DNA from: Bacteroidales bacterium
GTDB taxonomy: Bacteria > Bacteroidota > Bacteroidia > Bacteroidales > P3
Assembly: GCA_017545365.1 (NCBI GenBank)
Contig: JAFWOP010000033.1
Coordinates: 118,990-182,989, forward strand
Direction of reading: 5' to 3'
Length of the DNA stretch: 64,000 nt
Part shown: positions 7,920 to 17,877 of the stretch, piece after piece
Layout of the letters: every line of letters begins with the position of its first letter
Position numbering within the stretch: position 1 is the stretch's first letter
Position numbers and translations under genes: made by a program
The notes under the pieces: model-generated
What the model saw: the letters and a program-made list of their open reading frames with translations, nothing else
Database searches by the model: none
Told to the model about the DNA's origin: nothing

Positions 7920-10900
7920 ATGAAAAGGATTATTCTGGCAATAGTGATGTGTTGCATGGCGAGTTTGGGTATGCAAGCGCATCAGTGTGACACTATTAGA
8001 AGCTTCCCTTGGGAGGCCGATTTCTCCGGCGGCCTTGGCTGCTGGCAGCAGAGTGGCAACGGCTACTGGACAGCCGCCAACTCACAGGCTATCTACGGAC
8101 AGTTGAACAGTGGCGTTACATCTACGGGGTACATTACCATCACTACGCCGGTGGTGCAGTTTGGCAATTCCACTACAGGGCTGTGCCTTTGGTGGAAGGA
8201 CCAGCGCAACTATATGTACCCGAACTTGAGGATTATGGTGTTGAAGGAAAACGGCACGCGCGACACTCTCTACACGGCCGACATGGGGTCGACACTCACG
8301 CAGCACAGCGTAAGCCTCGCCGCCTATGCAAACCAGACGGTACGCATTGCTTTCGAGGTCAGGCTATCCGCGGGAGGCTACAGCTATCGTGGCACACTCT
8401 CACAGATAGGCATCTATACACAATATGGGCCATTAGGGTCGCTGTCGGTTGCCAAAGTGGCGGCAGTCGGCGACAGTGTGCAGGCAGCGCTCAACCTCAC
8501 GCGCGGACAGGCCCCAATAACTTACAGTTGGCACAGCACCATGCTTGGCGACCTTACGGGCGGCGACACCCTACAGCTGGTCTATCCCATGGCGGGATGG
8601 GACACCCTGACCGTTACGGCCAGCAACGCACATGGCACCTTGACACGCACGGCTGTGGTGCGTGTGCACGACTGTCAGACAGTGTCCACGTTCCCATGGC
8701 ACGAGGATTTCGACGGCATCGACACGGCGGCCTACAACGCATGCTGGACAATCAGCGGCTGGCAACACCTGAGCAATGGCAGCAGTATGACGATTGTAGA
8801 CGAGGATGGGGTAACCTCAATTTACGCTCAACTGATGACCTGTTCGAGCAACGGAAAGTACATGCTTTCTCCGGCCATAAGCATCCCCGCTGTCGATTAT
8901 GAGCACCTGCGGCTGTGGGTGCAATGCCGCAGAATGCCCGCCATACGCGTCAGCACTACGGCCAGTCTCGACACCTCCGACTATACCGACACGCTGTGCA
9001 CTGGAGCAAACACCAACGCCATGGAGTGGCACCTCTTCGACCTCTCGGCCTACGCGGGGCAGACCATCCGCGTGGGGTTCTTCAGGGATGGCCACACGGT
9101 CAACCTCAACAGTGTGCGCGTGGACTACGACTTGTTGCCGGTGCTGAATCCGATGGATGCACCCGGCAGGAGCCGCACCGACTCCACCATCACCTGTAGC
9201 GTCGGCCTGCGACGTGGGACGACGGACGGCCTGACTTTTTATTGGCAATCCTCGCTGACGGGTACAACATTGATTGACATAGGATATAATGGGACGAGTT
9301 TGTTTCCAGTGACCTACACAGCCGGTGGGGTCGATACCATCACCGTAATAGCGGCCAACTCCTATGGGGCTGACACGGTAGTGCAGCTTGTTGAGGTGGC
9401 CGACTGCAATCCGGCTCTTGTCCTGCCTTGGAGAGAAGACTTCTCGTATGGCTTGGACTGCTGGTATTTGACAGAGAACAATCCGTACTGTCAGTGGACG
9501 AGTACTTACAGCGGTTCTGGGAACAACAGAAATTGGATGGCAAGTTCGCGGACTAGCATCTCCGCCACATTAGCCGATGCGTGGCTTGTCTCCAAAGCCG
9601 TCACCATACCGGCCGACACGGCATTGGCAGTGCGTCTCTTCTGGAAAGTGGGACTCTCGTCGGCAAACAACTCAAGTGTATATCGTGTGATGGTGAGCAC
9701 CGCTGCCGACTGTACCGACACCAGTGCCTACGTGGAACTCTATTGCGACACCAACCTGCTGCCAGGCTGGGACAACATGTCGCAGCGCAGTGTCAGCCTG
9801 GCCGCATACGCCGGACAGACAATATACATTGCCTTCCACAACCAGCCCGTTGTGCGCCGTACCGCCTTGTTGCTTATCGACGATGTGGAAGTGCGTGCCA
9901 CCGTTGCGCCCAGAGTGACGGTCGCTGCCGATGGCAACACATATTATTACGGCGATACGGCCACCTTTGTGGCAACCATAGAAGAGGGCATTCGTACAGG
10001 CCTCACCTATACTTGGCATTCCACCCTGCTGGACAGCACTTTCGTTGCGGGTGACACACTGCGCCTATGCTATGGGATGTTGGACGGCTGGGATACTGTT
10101 ACCGTCGTGGCCACCAACGCCTATGGCAGCGGCACGGCTACCGTCAGTGTGCGGTCGCAGATTATCACACAGCCCTCGGCCACCATCACACACAATGCCG
10201 CCATGGTGGGCGACACTACGTTGTTTGAATCCCACCTGGGCTTCTTTATCTACGATGGCTTGAATCTCCGGTGGCATTCAACTATGATGGATACTACCGT
10301 TATCGGCTCTACGATGAGCCTGGTATACGATGCTTCGGGTATCGATACCGTCACTTTGATTGTCAGTACCCTCTATGGAATTGATACGGTGATAATCTCA
10401 GTCAGTGTGTCGAGCTATCCGCTGCCGCAGCTGGCCTTCGTGGCTCCTACATCGGTCTTGGTAAGTGATACCAACTATTTCGTTGCCAGCCTCAATGGCT
10501 GTTCTCGCAACGACCTCTATGGTACGGTTCACAGTTCGCTGCTCGACAGCACATGGGCCATTGGTCTCCAGCCTGATTCTGTGTTTGAGTGGTACATGGT
10601 CTATGGCTTCTCCGGCACCGATACGGTCACCGTTATTGTGTACAACCGCTACGGTGCTGACACCGCAGTGATGGTGGTCGATGTCATTGACTGCCGTGGT
10701 GTCGCGGTGTTGCCTTTCATTGAGGGTTTCGAGGACGTGACCGCCACAAACTATAATGTTGCAGGATTCCTACCACTCTGTTGGTCGACGACCTACAACG
10801 GCAGCAATACCGTCTACATGCCGCATGTCGTTACCACTGGTGGCTATACATGGATAAGCAACATACCAGACCATGCCCTTTTGATGGTATCAGGCGTGGC

Positions 10901-13841
10901 AAGTGGCACCCAGGCCGAAGTGGTGCTGCCCCGCTTTGAGGACAGCCTGCAGAACCTTTCGATTGCACTGGACTATCGTTGCGAGAATGCTGGTTATGGT
11001 ACATTAGAGGTGGGCTATTACGATGATACCGTGTTCACCGTTGTGGATACCCTTGTAGGCCACTCCGGCAGTTATCGGCGCGACACCGTCAGCTTTGCCT
11101 CTGCCATTGTACCCGACGGACAGATTGTTCTACGTTGGAGTTCTAACAGCTGGTGGGCCGTGGTTGTAGATAATATCACGGTATTCAACAACGATTTGGA
11201 TTTGTTGCTGCCACATGTAACCCTTGGGGGTCCTACCATTGTCAATGCCTACGATACAGTCACCTACACTGCCACCCTGCAAGATAGCAGTTCAGAGGGT
11301 GTCAATATCACATGGCATTCATCATTGCTGGATTCGACATGGTACGCTGGCACCATGCCTGCGGCTGCAAGCTGGGAACTTGTGTACCCGATTATGGGTA
11401 TTGATACCATCACCGTGACGGCAACCAATAGTCATGGCAGCAATAGCAACAGCCGTATTGTGACTGTTGTGGGCTTGCCGCAGGTGGCTGTCATGGGACC
11501 TTCCGCAACATCCACCTACGACACCAATGTCTACACTGCCAGCCTTGTGGCTGGCAGCACTGCCGGACTCGGCTACACTTGGCATAGCACCCTGCTGGAC
11601 ACCACCATAGTAACTACAGATAATATTGCAACGATAGTTTACACTATCGCTGGCACCGATACGCTTACCGTTGTTGCCACCAACCTCCTTGGCTCCGACA
11701 TGGCCACTCTTGTGGTCAACGTTACATACGTGCCACAGCCCGGCTCGCCGGTCATCAGTCTGCAAGGCTATGCCTACGCCACCCTGTGTGATACCGCCTC
11801 GTTCGAGGTGACGCTCCTCGATGGCGACACCACGGGACTCTCCTACACATGGCACTCGGCCAAAGCCGACCGAGGCGAAGCCACATTGCACCCCGAAGGC
11901 AACCGACTCAAGGTGGCCTATTCTGCCATCAACTTCGACACCATCACCGTCGTGGCCTCCAACGTGCTTGGATGGCACTCGGCGACGGTCACCACCCATG
12001 TCATCCTCTGCGAGGTGCGCGACACGCTGCCCTTCGTAGCCACGCTTACCGAGGGGGGAAGCAATATCTATGCCCATTTCTTCGACTGGCAGAACGAGCG
12101 GATATGCTATCCGCGTGGCAGCCGCTTCCGTTACAACTGGGACGGATGGCATCCCGCGGGCATCGGCCACCACTCAGGCCGCAACTGCATGGTGAGCGAC
12201 CGAGATTTATACGACTACCATGGGGCCGAATGGCTCATCTCGCCCCCCATCCACCTGCCCGACAGCACCAGCGACACACTCGTCTGGAATGCCACCTGCT
12301 ACTACACCACTTACCACCTCCTTGTGTCGCCCACCGAATATGTGGTGAATCCTGACGGATATATCGACCTGAGCTATTTTACCGACACCCTTTACAGCGA
12401 GACTGGCAACAGCATGTGGAATCGGCGTACCGTAGACCTCTCGGCTTACGCTGGCAGAACCATCCACTTTGCCTTTGTCCATCCCGGTCCTGCATCCGAT
12501 GCTGCGCATAACAACGGCTTCTATGTAGCCATCGACACCGTGCGCATCTGGGAGGGAGAGAACCACGACACCCTTGTCGGCCCCTGCCCGCCCATCACCG
12601 TATATCCCTGGGTGGACACCTGCGAACACAACAATCCCCCCTGCTGGGAATATGTGAACGGCGATAATGAATGGAATTACCACTGGTACTGCGGTGGCAC
12701 CGACACGGGCAACTACTTCATGCGTTCCCCCTTGCCCTACGGCTACGGCAGCACCGCCGACAACTGGATTCTCACGCCCGCACTGAATCTCCCTGTTGCA
12801 ACAGACAGTACCATTCCTAAACTCAGCTGGCGTACCTTTACCTACAGCAGTAACGCACTCTACGAGGTACGGGTCTCACCTACTGGAAACTATGACACGG
12901 CTGCATGTACCGACATTATTTACACCGAAAGCGGACAGAGCGACTGGAGCGAGCGCACCGTGTGGCTCGACCAGTATGCCGGACAGACCATCCGCATAGC
13001 CTTCCGCAACATCAGCACGGGCCGTCCCGGTGGTGGGTTTGACTACATGGCTCTCGACGACTTCCGTGTGGAACTTGTCGACACCGTGCAAGTTCCGCCT
13101 ACCCCAGACACCCTATGGCGTACCGTCACCCTCCTTTGCGACAGCACGATGGGCAGTGTCGCTGGGGCAGGTGTCTATGTGGACAGCAGCGCGGTGGCTA
13201 TTAGTGCCTCACCCTATGAGGGTTTCCAGTTCCTTGGCTGGAGCGATGGCGACACCAACGCGTCTCGCATCCTGCTTTTGGTGAGCGATACCGTGCTTTC
13301 CGCCTATTTCGACACAATCCCCACACCTCCGTTACCCCCTGACACAGTGTGGCGCACCGTTGCGGTGTCGGCCAATGTCGACGGAGTCTGCCAGCCCTAC
13401 GGCAGCGGCGTATATGCCGACAGCAGCACAGTTGAGATAGGTTACACGGCAATGGACACCGCCACCGTGGGAGGGCATTGGCAGTTCCTCGGCTGGGACG
13501 ATGGACTCACGGATAATCCACGCAACATCTTTGTCACGAGCGACACCGCCATCGTGGCCCTCTTCGAGTGGGTGCCCGATGCCAGTGAGGGAATAAATGA
13601 GTTGAGAGACGAGGATTATGAGTTAGGTGTTTACCCCAATCCGGCACATGGCGATGTGATTGTCACCATCAGCGGTTCTGCCGTCATCACAGTGGTTGAC
13701 CTCACAGGTCGCACCGTCATCCCTCCGACCACATTCAACTCTATATTCCACATTCCCCACGCCTCATTATCCCCAGGTGTCTATTTTGTCCGCGTGGTCA
13801 CCGCCGAAGGGACAGCTGTCAAGAGGCTAATCAAGGAATAA
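7920..13841 (+). CDS. Giant modular T9SS cargo protein, jelly-roll and Ig-like repeats
   Basis: A 1973-residue exported protein. The ATG at 7920 is preferred over the TTG at 7914 because it opens a signal peptide (MKRIILAIVMCC to MQAHQ). Six jelly-roll/MAM-like modules each begin with a F/L-P-W/F-x-E-x-F type motif and a nearby Cys-Trp (starts near residues 28, 258, 501, 931, 1371, 1561). Between them are eight Ig/PKD-like modules marked by TWHSTLLDST and DTLTVVATNAYG (near 204, 440, 698, 784, 870, 1131, 1220, 1310). Two copies of an InlB-B-type repeat (WRTVTL, FLGWSDG) start near 1733 and 1811. The end (YPNPAHGDV to KRLIKE) is a type-A T9SS sorting domain, so the protein should cross the outer membrane through SprA and be anchored or released. 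No catalytic domain is visible; an adhesin or matrix role is inference. Confidence 0.88.
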   Translation: MKRIILAIVMCCMASLGMQAHQCDTIRSFPWEADFSGGLGCWQQSGNGYWTAANSQAIYGQLNSGVTSTGYITITTPVVQFGNSTTGLCLWWKDQRNYMYPNLRIMVLKENGTRDTLYTADMGSTLTQHSVSLAAYANQTVRIAFEVRLSAGGYSYRGTLSQIGIYTQYGPLGSLSVAKVAAVGDSVQAALNLTRGQAPITYSWHSTMLGDLTGGDTLQLVYPMAGWDTLTVTASNAHGTLTRTAVVRVHDCQTVSTFPWHEDFDGIDTAAYNACWTISGWQHLSNGSSMTIVDEDGVTSIYAQLMTCSSNGKYMLSPAISIPAVDYEHLRLWVQCRRMPAIRVSTTASLDTSDYTDTLCTGANTNAMEWHLFDLSAYAGQTIRVGFFRDGHTVNLNSVRVDYDLLPVLNPMDAPGRSRTDSTITCSVGLRRGTTDGLTFYWQSSLTGTTLIDIGYNGTSLFPVTYTAGGVDTITVIAANSYGADTVVQLVEVADCNPALVLPWREDFSYGLDCWYLTENNPYCQWTSTYSGSGNNRNWMASSRTSISATLADAWLVSKAVTIPADTALAVRLFWKVGLSSANNSSVYRVMVSTAADCTDTSAYVELYCDTNLLPGWDNMSQRSVSLAAYAGQTIYIAFHNQPVVRRTALLLIDDVEVRATVAPRVTVAADGNTYYYGDTATFVATIEEGIRTGLTYTWHSTLLDSTFVAGDTLRLCYGMLDGWDTVTVVATNAYGSGTATVSVRSQIITQPSATITHNAAMVGDTTLFESHLGFFIYDGLNLRWHSTMMDTTVIGSTMSLVYDASGIDTVTLIVSTLYGIDTVIISVSVSSYPLPQLAFVAPTSVLVSDTNYFVASLNGCSRNDLYGTVHSSLLDSTWAIGLQPDSVFEWYMVYGFSGTDTVTVIVYNRYGADTAVMVVDVIDCRGVAVLPFIEGFEDVTATNYNVAGFLPLCWSTTYNGSNTVYMPHVVTTGGYTWISNIPDHALLMVSGVASGTQAEVVLPRFEDSLQNLSIALDYRCENAGYGTLEVGYYDDTVFTVVDTLVGHSGSYRRDTVSFASAIVPDGQIVLRWSSNSWWAVVVDNITVFNNDLDLLLPHVTLGGPTIVNAYDTVTYTATLQDSSSEGVNITWHSSLLDSTWYAGTMPAAASWELVYPIMGIDTITVTATNSHGSNSNSRIVTVVGLPQVAVMGPSATSTYDTNVYTASLVAGSTAGLGYTWHSTLLDTTIVTTDNIATIVYTIAGTDTLTVVATNLLGSDMATLVVNVTYVPQPGSPVISLQGYAYATLCDTASFEVTLLDGDTTGLSYTWHSAKADRGEATLHPEGNRLKVAYSAINFDTITVVASNVLGWHSATVTTHVILCEVRDTLPFVATLTEGGSNIYAHFFDWQNERICYPRGSRFRYNWDGWHPAGIGHHSGRNCMVSDRDLYDYHGAEWLISPPIHLPDSTSDTLVWNATCYYTTYHLLVSPTEYVVNPDGYIDLSYFTDTLYSETGNSMWNRRTVDLSAYAGRTIHFAFVHPGPASDAAHNNGFYVAIDTVRIWEGENHDTLVGPCPPITVYPWVDTCEHNNPPCWEYVNGDNEWNYHWYCGGTDTGNYFMRSPLPYGYGSTADNWILTPALNLPVATDSTIPKLSWRTFTYSSNALYEVRVSPTGNYDTAACTDIIYTESGQSDWSERTVWLDQYAGQTIRIAFRNISTGRPGGGFDYMALDDFRVELVDTVQVPPTPDTLWRTVTLLCDSTMGSVAGAGVYVDSSAVAISASPYEGFQFLGWSDGDTNASRILLLVSDTVLSAYFDTIPTPPLPPDTVWRTVAVSANVDGVCQPYGSGVYADSSTVEIGYTAMDTATVGGHWQFLGWDDGLTDNPRNIFVTSDTAIVALFEWVPDASEGINELRDEDYELGVYPNPAHGDVIVTISGSAVITVVDLTGRTVIPPTTFNSIFHIPHASLSPGVYFVRVVTAEGTAVKRLIKE

Positions 13842-13987
13842 ACATGAACGTGCAAGGTTGTATTCATCAAATCTTGCCAGGCCTGCAGGCAGACAAGCTT
13901 GCCAGTGACCCCTACTAGTGAAGGTGTTACCCCGACTTTAGAACGCTGGCGATGGCTGCAGATAAAAAAGACTCTTATGCAACAGAT

Positions 13988-14109
13988 GACTGTTTTTTCA
14001 ACAGCCTAGGAGAGACTGAATCTTAATAACCCCACAAAAGGGACGCAGTAGGGGGGTAGGTAAAAAGACTACTACTCAGCGTCTCGAAGAGACGCGACAT
14101 TGAGAAAAG
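13988..14109 (+). repeat. Structured intergenic repeat, copy 1
   Basis: About 122 bases that align almost end to end with the copy at 63881-64000. Shared parts are AATAACCCCACA, ACTACTCAGCGT and GACGCGACA. The last hairpin is GCGTCTC-GAA-GAGACGC; its counterpart in the other copy is GCGTCCC-GGA-GGGACGC, so both sides of the stem changed together. The region 13842-13987 before it holds no gene I can support. Confidence 0.7.
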
Positions 14110-14224
14110 TGAGCAAGAAGTCTGTCATTTGTTGCAATGGGGCGAAAAAAAATTGCTTCTTGATACAATAAAAAAATAAAAGGTGAGTTATTAAAGGTGC
14201 TTTTCTTTCAAGGAGACACCGAAA

Positions 14225-14297
14225 GCGACAGTAGCTCAGTTGGCAGAGCGGCGGCTTCCCAAGCCGCAGGTCGCGGGTTCGAACCCCGTCTGTCGCT
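14225..14297 (+). tRNA. tRNA-Gly (anticodon CCC)
   Basis: A 73-base cloverleaf. The acceptor GCGACAG pairs with CTGTCGC, the D arm is GCTC/GAGC, and the anticodon stem GCGGC/GCCGC encloses the loop TTCCCAA with anticodon CCC. The T arm is GCGGG-TTCGAAC-CCCGT, with one G-T pair. The discriminator base is T, as expected for glycine. CCA is not encoded. It reads GGG codons. Confidence 0.95.
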
Positions 14298-14310
14298 CAA
14301 AAAAAGTTCG

Positions 14311-14347
14311 AGCCACGATGGTCAGACCATACGTGGCTCTAGTTTTT
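14311..14347. terminator. Bidirectional terminator between tRNA-Gly and the UvrA-like gene
   Basis: AGCCACG (14311-14317) pairs with CGTGGCT (14332-14338) and an inner ATGGT/ACCAT extends the stem. A T run follows on the plus strand (14343-14347), and an A run before the stem gives T residues on the minus strand. It suits both converging units. Confidence 0.75.
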
Positions 14348-14361
14348 GTCGATATTAGTGG

Positions 14362-16668
14362 TCAGTGAGTGTCGTGCAGAAAAGGGGCGGTGACTGAGTT
14401 GAGGGCTTCGAGCATCTGAACGGGTGTGCCGCAGAAGAGCAGGTGTCCGCCCTCCTCACCTCCGCCGGGGCCTAGTTCGATGATGTAGTCCGCCTGTTTC
14501 ATCACATCCAAGCTGTGCTCGATGAGTATGAGTGTGTTGCCAGCATCGACAATCTCGTCGAACAGGGCGATGAGCCGTCGCACATCGTCCAGATGTAACC
14601 CGTCGGTGGGCTCGTCGATAATATATGTGTGGTCTGATGAGAGGCGTGTCTGGGTGTCGGACAGGTGGATGGCAGTGCTGTAGAGGTGGTCGGCCAGCTT
14701 CACCCGCTGGAGCTCGCCGCCGCTCAAGGTACTCATCGACTGGTTCAGATGCAGGTATCCCAGCCCCACTTTCTCCAGCATCATCAGTTGTGGTAAGAAC
14801 GACATGCCGTCGAAGAATCGGATGGCCTCTTCCACTGTCAGTTCCATCACCTCCGCAATGGTCATGCCGTAGTAGCGGTAGGCTAGGGCTTCGTGGCTGT
14901 AGCGGCTTCCGTGGCATTCTTCACATACTGTCTCTATGCTCTCCATAAAAGCCATGTCTGATACGATAACCCCTTTGCCGCCACAGGCAGGGCAGGCCCC
15001 TTTGCTGTTGAATGAGAAAAGCTGTATGCTGGGGCGGGGGTTGGCAGGAGTGTCGCATACGCCTTCACGTACGAAAAGTCGGCGGATGCTGTCGGCTATA
15101 TCCAGATAGGTGGCCGGAGTGCTACGCAGGTTGATGCCTATGTTTTTCTGTCCGATAAAGGTCAGGGGTGAGTGGCACTGCTGGGTGAAATACTCCATCA
15201 GTGAGCTCTTGCCCGACCCCGCAACGCCGACAATGGCGGTGATGACACCTTGTGGAATGCTCACATCCAGATGCTTCAGATTGTGCAGCGAGGCATTTGT
15301 TATCTTGTACCATCCAGTGGGCTGGCGGTATTTCGTTTTCATCGGGGTGCAATGCCGCAGCATCCGCCCAGTGATGGTGTTGGAATGCAGCAGTTCGTCA
15401 TATTCCCCTTCAAACACTATCTCCCCGCCGTGGTCGCCAGCCCCGGGGCCCATGTCCACCAGGTGGTCAGCCATAGAGATGATTTCGCGGTGGTGCTCCA
15501 CAATCAGCACTGTGTTGCCGTGGTCGCGCAGATGGGTGAGCGACTCTTTCAGTCGGCTGATATCCTGCGGATGCAGCCCTACGCTGGGTTCGTCCAGTAC
15601 GTATGCCATATCGGTAAGGGCCGAGTTGATGTATTTGGCAATCTTGATACGCTGTGCCTCACCACCGCTGAGTGTGCCGGTCCCGCGGCTTAGCGAAAGG
15701 TACCCCAGCCCGATGTCGCACAAGGCTTTCAGCCTTTTGGACAGCTCTCCTTTCAGGTCAGCGGCCAAAGGGTGTTCGATAGAGGCAACGAATTGCAGTG
15801 CCTCGCTGATAGGCATGACCACCACATCGGCCAGGTTCTTACCCATGATACGGCAGCTGCGCACCCGCTCGTTCAGCCGTGTTCCGCCGCATTCGGGGCA
15901 TTCCTTGGTACAGGTCATTCCGTCTAGCACTTTCTGCTGGCGTACCCCCTCTTTGGTGGTGATGATGCTGCGGTACATGCGGGGGTAGAGCCCCTCAAAC
16001 TTGGCCGACTTGGGCCAGTTGCTGGGCGGGTTCTTCAGCCTTATCTGTGGTGAGTAGAGGAACAGGTCGAGTTCTTCTGGCGAGTAGTCTTTGATTTTCT
16101 TATTGAGGTCGAACAGGCCGCTATATGCATACCGCTTCCATCGCCAGGCCCCGGTGGTGAAAGTGGGGAAATGAATGACGTCCTCGTCGTTGAGGCATTT
16201 GTCGAAATCGACGAGCTTGTGAATGTCGAGGTCAGTCACCTCTCCAAGTCCCGAGCAACGTGGGCACATGCCGGAAGGATGGTTGAACGAGAAGGTGTCG
16301 CTGTAGCCCACAAAAGGCTCTCCCACGCGGGAGAAAAGCAGCCGCAGCAAGGCATATATGTCGGTATATGTGCCCACAGTGGAACGGCTGTTGTTGGCAG
16401 GCTTCTTCTGGTCGATGACGATGGTGACAGGCATGTTCTCTATGCGTTCCACCTTGGGACGGCCATACTTGGGCAGATATTGTTGCACAAAACTGGGGAA
16501 TGTCTCGTTCAACTCCCTACGGCTTTCGGCGGCGATAGTGTCGAGGCAGAGCGACGACTTGCCCGAACCCGAGATGCCGGTGAACACCGTTATTTTCCCC
16601 TTAGGAATCTTCAACGACACGGATTTGAGGTTGTTCTCGCTAGCTCCATAAATGGTGATGTGGTTCAT
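14362..16668 (-). CDS. UvrA-like ABC ATPase (short, UvrA2-type)
   Basis: A 768-residue protein with two ABC modules of the UvrA type. Walker A motifs are GISGSGKSSL near the N-terminus and GVAGSGKSSL in the second half. ABC signatures are GTLSGGEAQRIKIA and STLSGGELQRVKLA. Zinc-binding pairs CPRCSGLG, CPECGGTR, CPACGGKG and CEECHGSR are present. True UvrA is about 940 residues; the missing 170 fit loss of the UvrB-binding and insertion domains, as in UvrA2 and drug-resistance UvrA relatives. It probably acts on DNA or in resistance to DNA-binding compounds rather than as the housekeeping excinuclease. I place the start at 16668 (MNHITIYGASENNLK) because UvrA proteins begin just before this motif; the frame stays open 77 codons further upstream. 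Confidence 0.85.
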   Translation of the reverse strand: MNHITIYGASENNLKSVSLKIPKGKITVFTGISGSGKSSLCLDTIAAESRRELNETFPSFVQQYLPKYGRPKVERIENMPVTIVIDQKKPANNSRSTVGTYTDIYALLRLLFSRVGEPFVGYSDTFSFNHPSGMCPRCSGLGEVTDLDIHKLVDFDKCLNDEDVIHFPTFTTGAWRWKRYAYSGLFDLNKKIKDYSPEELDLFLYSPQIRLKNPPSNWPKSAKFEGLYPRMYRSIITTKEGVRQQKVLDGMTCTKECPECGGTRLNERVRSCRIMGKNLADVVVMPISEALQFVASIEHPLAADLKGELSKRLKALCDIGLGYLSLSRGTGTLSGGEAQRIKIAKYINSALTDMAYVLDEPSVGLHPQDISRLKESLTHLRDHGNTVLIVEHHREIISMADHLVDMGPGAGDHGGEIVFEGEYDELLHSNTITGRMLRHCTPMKTKYRQPTGWYKITNASLHNLKHLDVSIPQGVITAIVGVAGSGKSSLMEYFTQQCHSPLTFIGQKNIGINLRSTPATYLDIADSIRRLFVREGVCDTPANPRPSIQLFSFNSKGACPACGGKGVIVSDMAFMESIETVCEECHGSRYSHEALAYRYYGMTIAEVMELTVEEAIRFFDGMSFLPQLMMLEKVGLGYLHLNQSMSTLSGGELQRVKLADHLYSTAIHLSDTQTRLSSDHTYIIDEPTDGLHLDDVRRLIALFDEIVDAGNTLILIEHSLDVMKQADYIIELGPGGGEEGGHLLFCGTPVQMLEALNSVTAPFLHDTH

Positions 16669-16851
16669 CTTGGCAGAGGTTAGTATACAGAATCGTTCTT
16701 GACATGAGTAGTGGAGGATGTGCGCGTGTGGCTTCATCGTCCTACTCATGAAACGCACTTTCATTGGTTTTATTGTGCAGGAAAAGGGGTGGGAGGGAGT
16801 GGTGCCAGCAAATATATTTTCCCAAAAAGTCGTTATACCGAATAACTTTCG

Positions 16852-16859
16852 TAACTTTG
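16852..16859 (+). promoter_or_regulatory. -7 box upstream of the YitT-like gene
   Basis: TAACTTTG fits TAnnTTTG. No clean TTTG is seen 19-23 bases before it. It lies 68 bases before the start at 16927. Confidence 0.5.
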
Positions 16860-16926
16860 CAAATTCAATGCTCCGCATTGGGAGCGGCTCAAACTGCATA
16901 TTGACAATTAAATAGTATTATAGTAT

Positions 16927-17871
16927 ATGGAAAAAAAGGAATTTAAGCAGCAATTTGTGGCATATCTGTTGCTGATATTGGGCAGTGCCCTGTTTGCAGT
17001 CGGCGACGTGATGTTTGTGAATCCCTATCTGATGGCCCCCGGCGGCACATACGGTCTGTCGAACGTGTTGAACACCATGTGGCCATGGAAGATTGCACTA
17101 TATGCTATCTGCATGGATATTCCCCTGCTGATTATTGGCACGCTGATATTGGGACCCAAGTTCGGTGTGAAGACAGTTGTGTCTACACTCTTGATATTTG
17201 CTTTCACCTTCTTGCTCGAGTCGGTATGGGGGTATAACCCCGTCATCCACGACGGCGCTATCGTTGCCAGCCCCATAGAAGGAAGGAACATGGTGGAGAT
17301 ACTCAACAATGGAGGCTGGTTCGAGCCCGACTATTTCCTCAATACTGTGGTGGCCGGCCTCATCTATGGCGTTGCCATTGGCTTGATATTCCGTTCCGGG
17401 GCCACCAGCGGCGGCAGCGACATCATCTCCATGATACTGCACAAGTACACCAAGATTTCGCTTGGCACCCTGGTGCTGATTGTCGACAGCTGCATCACCC
17501 TCACCACCTTTATCGCCTTCGGCGACATCCGTCTGCCCATCTATTCCATCATCCTCATCTTCATTGAGAGCAAGGTGATTGACCTGGTTGTGGACGGCAC
17601 CAAGAGCTACAAGACAGCCCTCATCGTCACCGACAAGTTGGACGAGGTGAAGAACTACATCCTCCACGACCTCCATCGTGGTGGCACCTGCATCACCGGC
17701 GAAGGCCTCTACAATGGCACCGAGCGCAAGATGATTTACGTCACCATGGAACGTGCCGACTTCGTCAAGCTGCGCTCCAACCTCCGTAACCTCGACCCCA
17801 CCGCATTCGTCAATGTGATTGACAGTGCCGAAATCATGGGCAAAGGATTCAAATCCCTCCCCACTGAATAA
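16927..17871 (+). CDS. YitT family membrane protein (DUF161/DUF2179)
   Basis: A 314-residue inner-membrane protein with about five to six hydrophobic helices in residues 10-210 and a cytosolic C-terminal DUF2179-like domain (from VTDKLDEVKNYIL to SAEIMGKGFKS). The GGTYGLSNVLN and RSGATSGGSDIISMIL motifs are hallmarks of the YitT family. Its function is not established in Bacteroidota; relatives have been linked to amino-acid or ion transport, but nothing here decides that. It opens a run of four plus-strand genes with tight spacing (six bases to the glycosyltransferase), so it is probably the first gene of an operon. Confidence 0.85.
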   Translation: MEKKEFKQQFVAYLLLILGSALFAVGDVMFVNPYLMAPGGTYGLSNVLNTMWPWKIALYAICMDIPLLIIGTLILGPKFGVKTVVSTLLIFAFTFLLESVWGYNPVIHDGAIVASPIEGRNMVEILNNGGWFEPDYFLNTVVAGLIYGVAIGLIFRSGATSGGSDIISMILHKYTKISLGTLVLIVDSCITLTTFIAFGDIRLPIYSIILIFIESKVIDLVVDGTKSYKTALIVTDKLDEVKNYILHDLHRGGTCITGEGLYNGTERKMIYVTMERADFVKLRSNLRNLDPTAFVNVIDSAEIMGKGFKSLPTE

Positions 17872-17877
17872 TAAGAC

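Noticed and set aside
11322..12173. A minus-strand frame inside the giant T9SS cargo gene
   Set aside because: Shadow of the repeated modules on the opposite strand.
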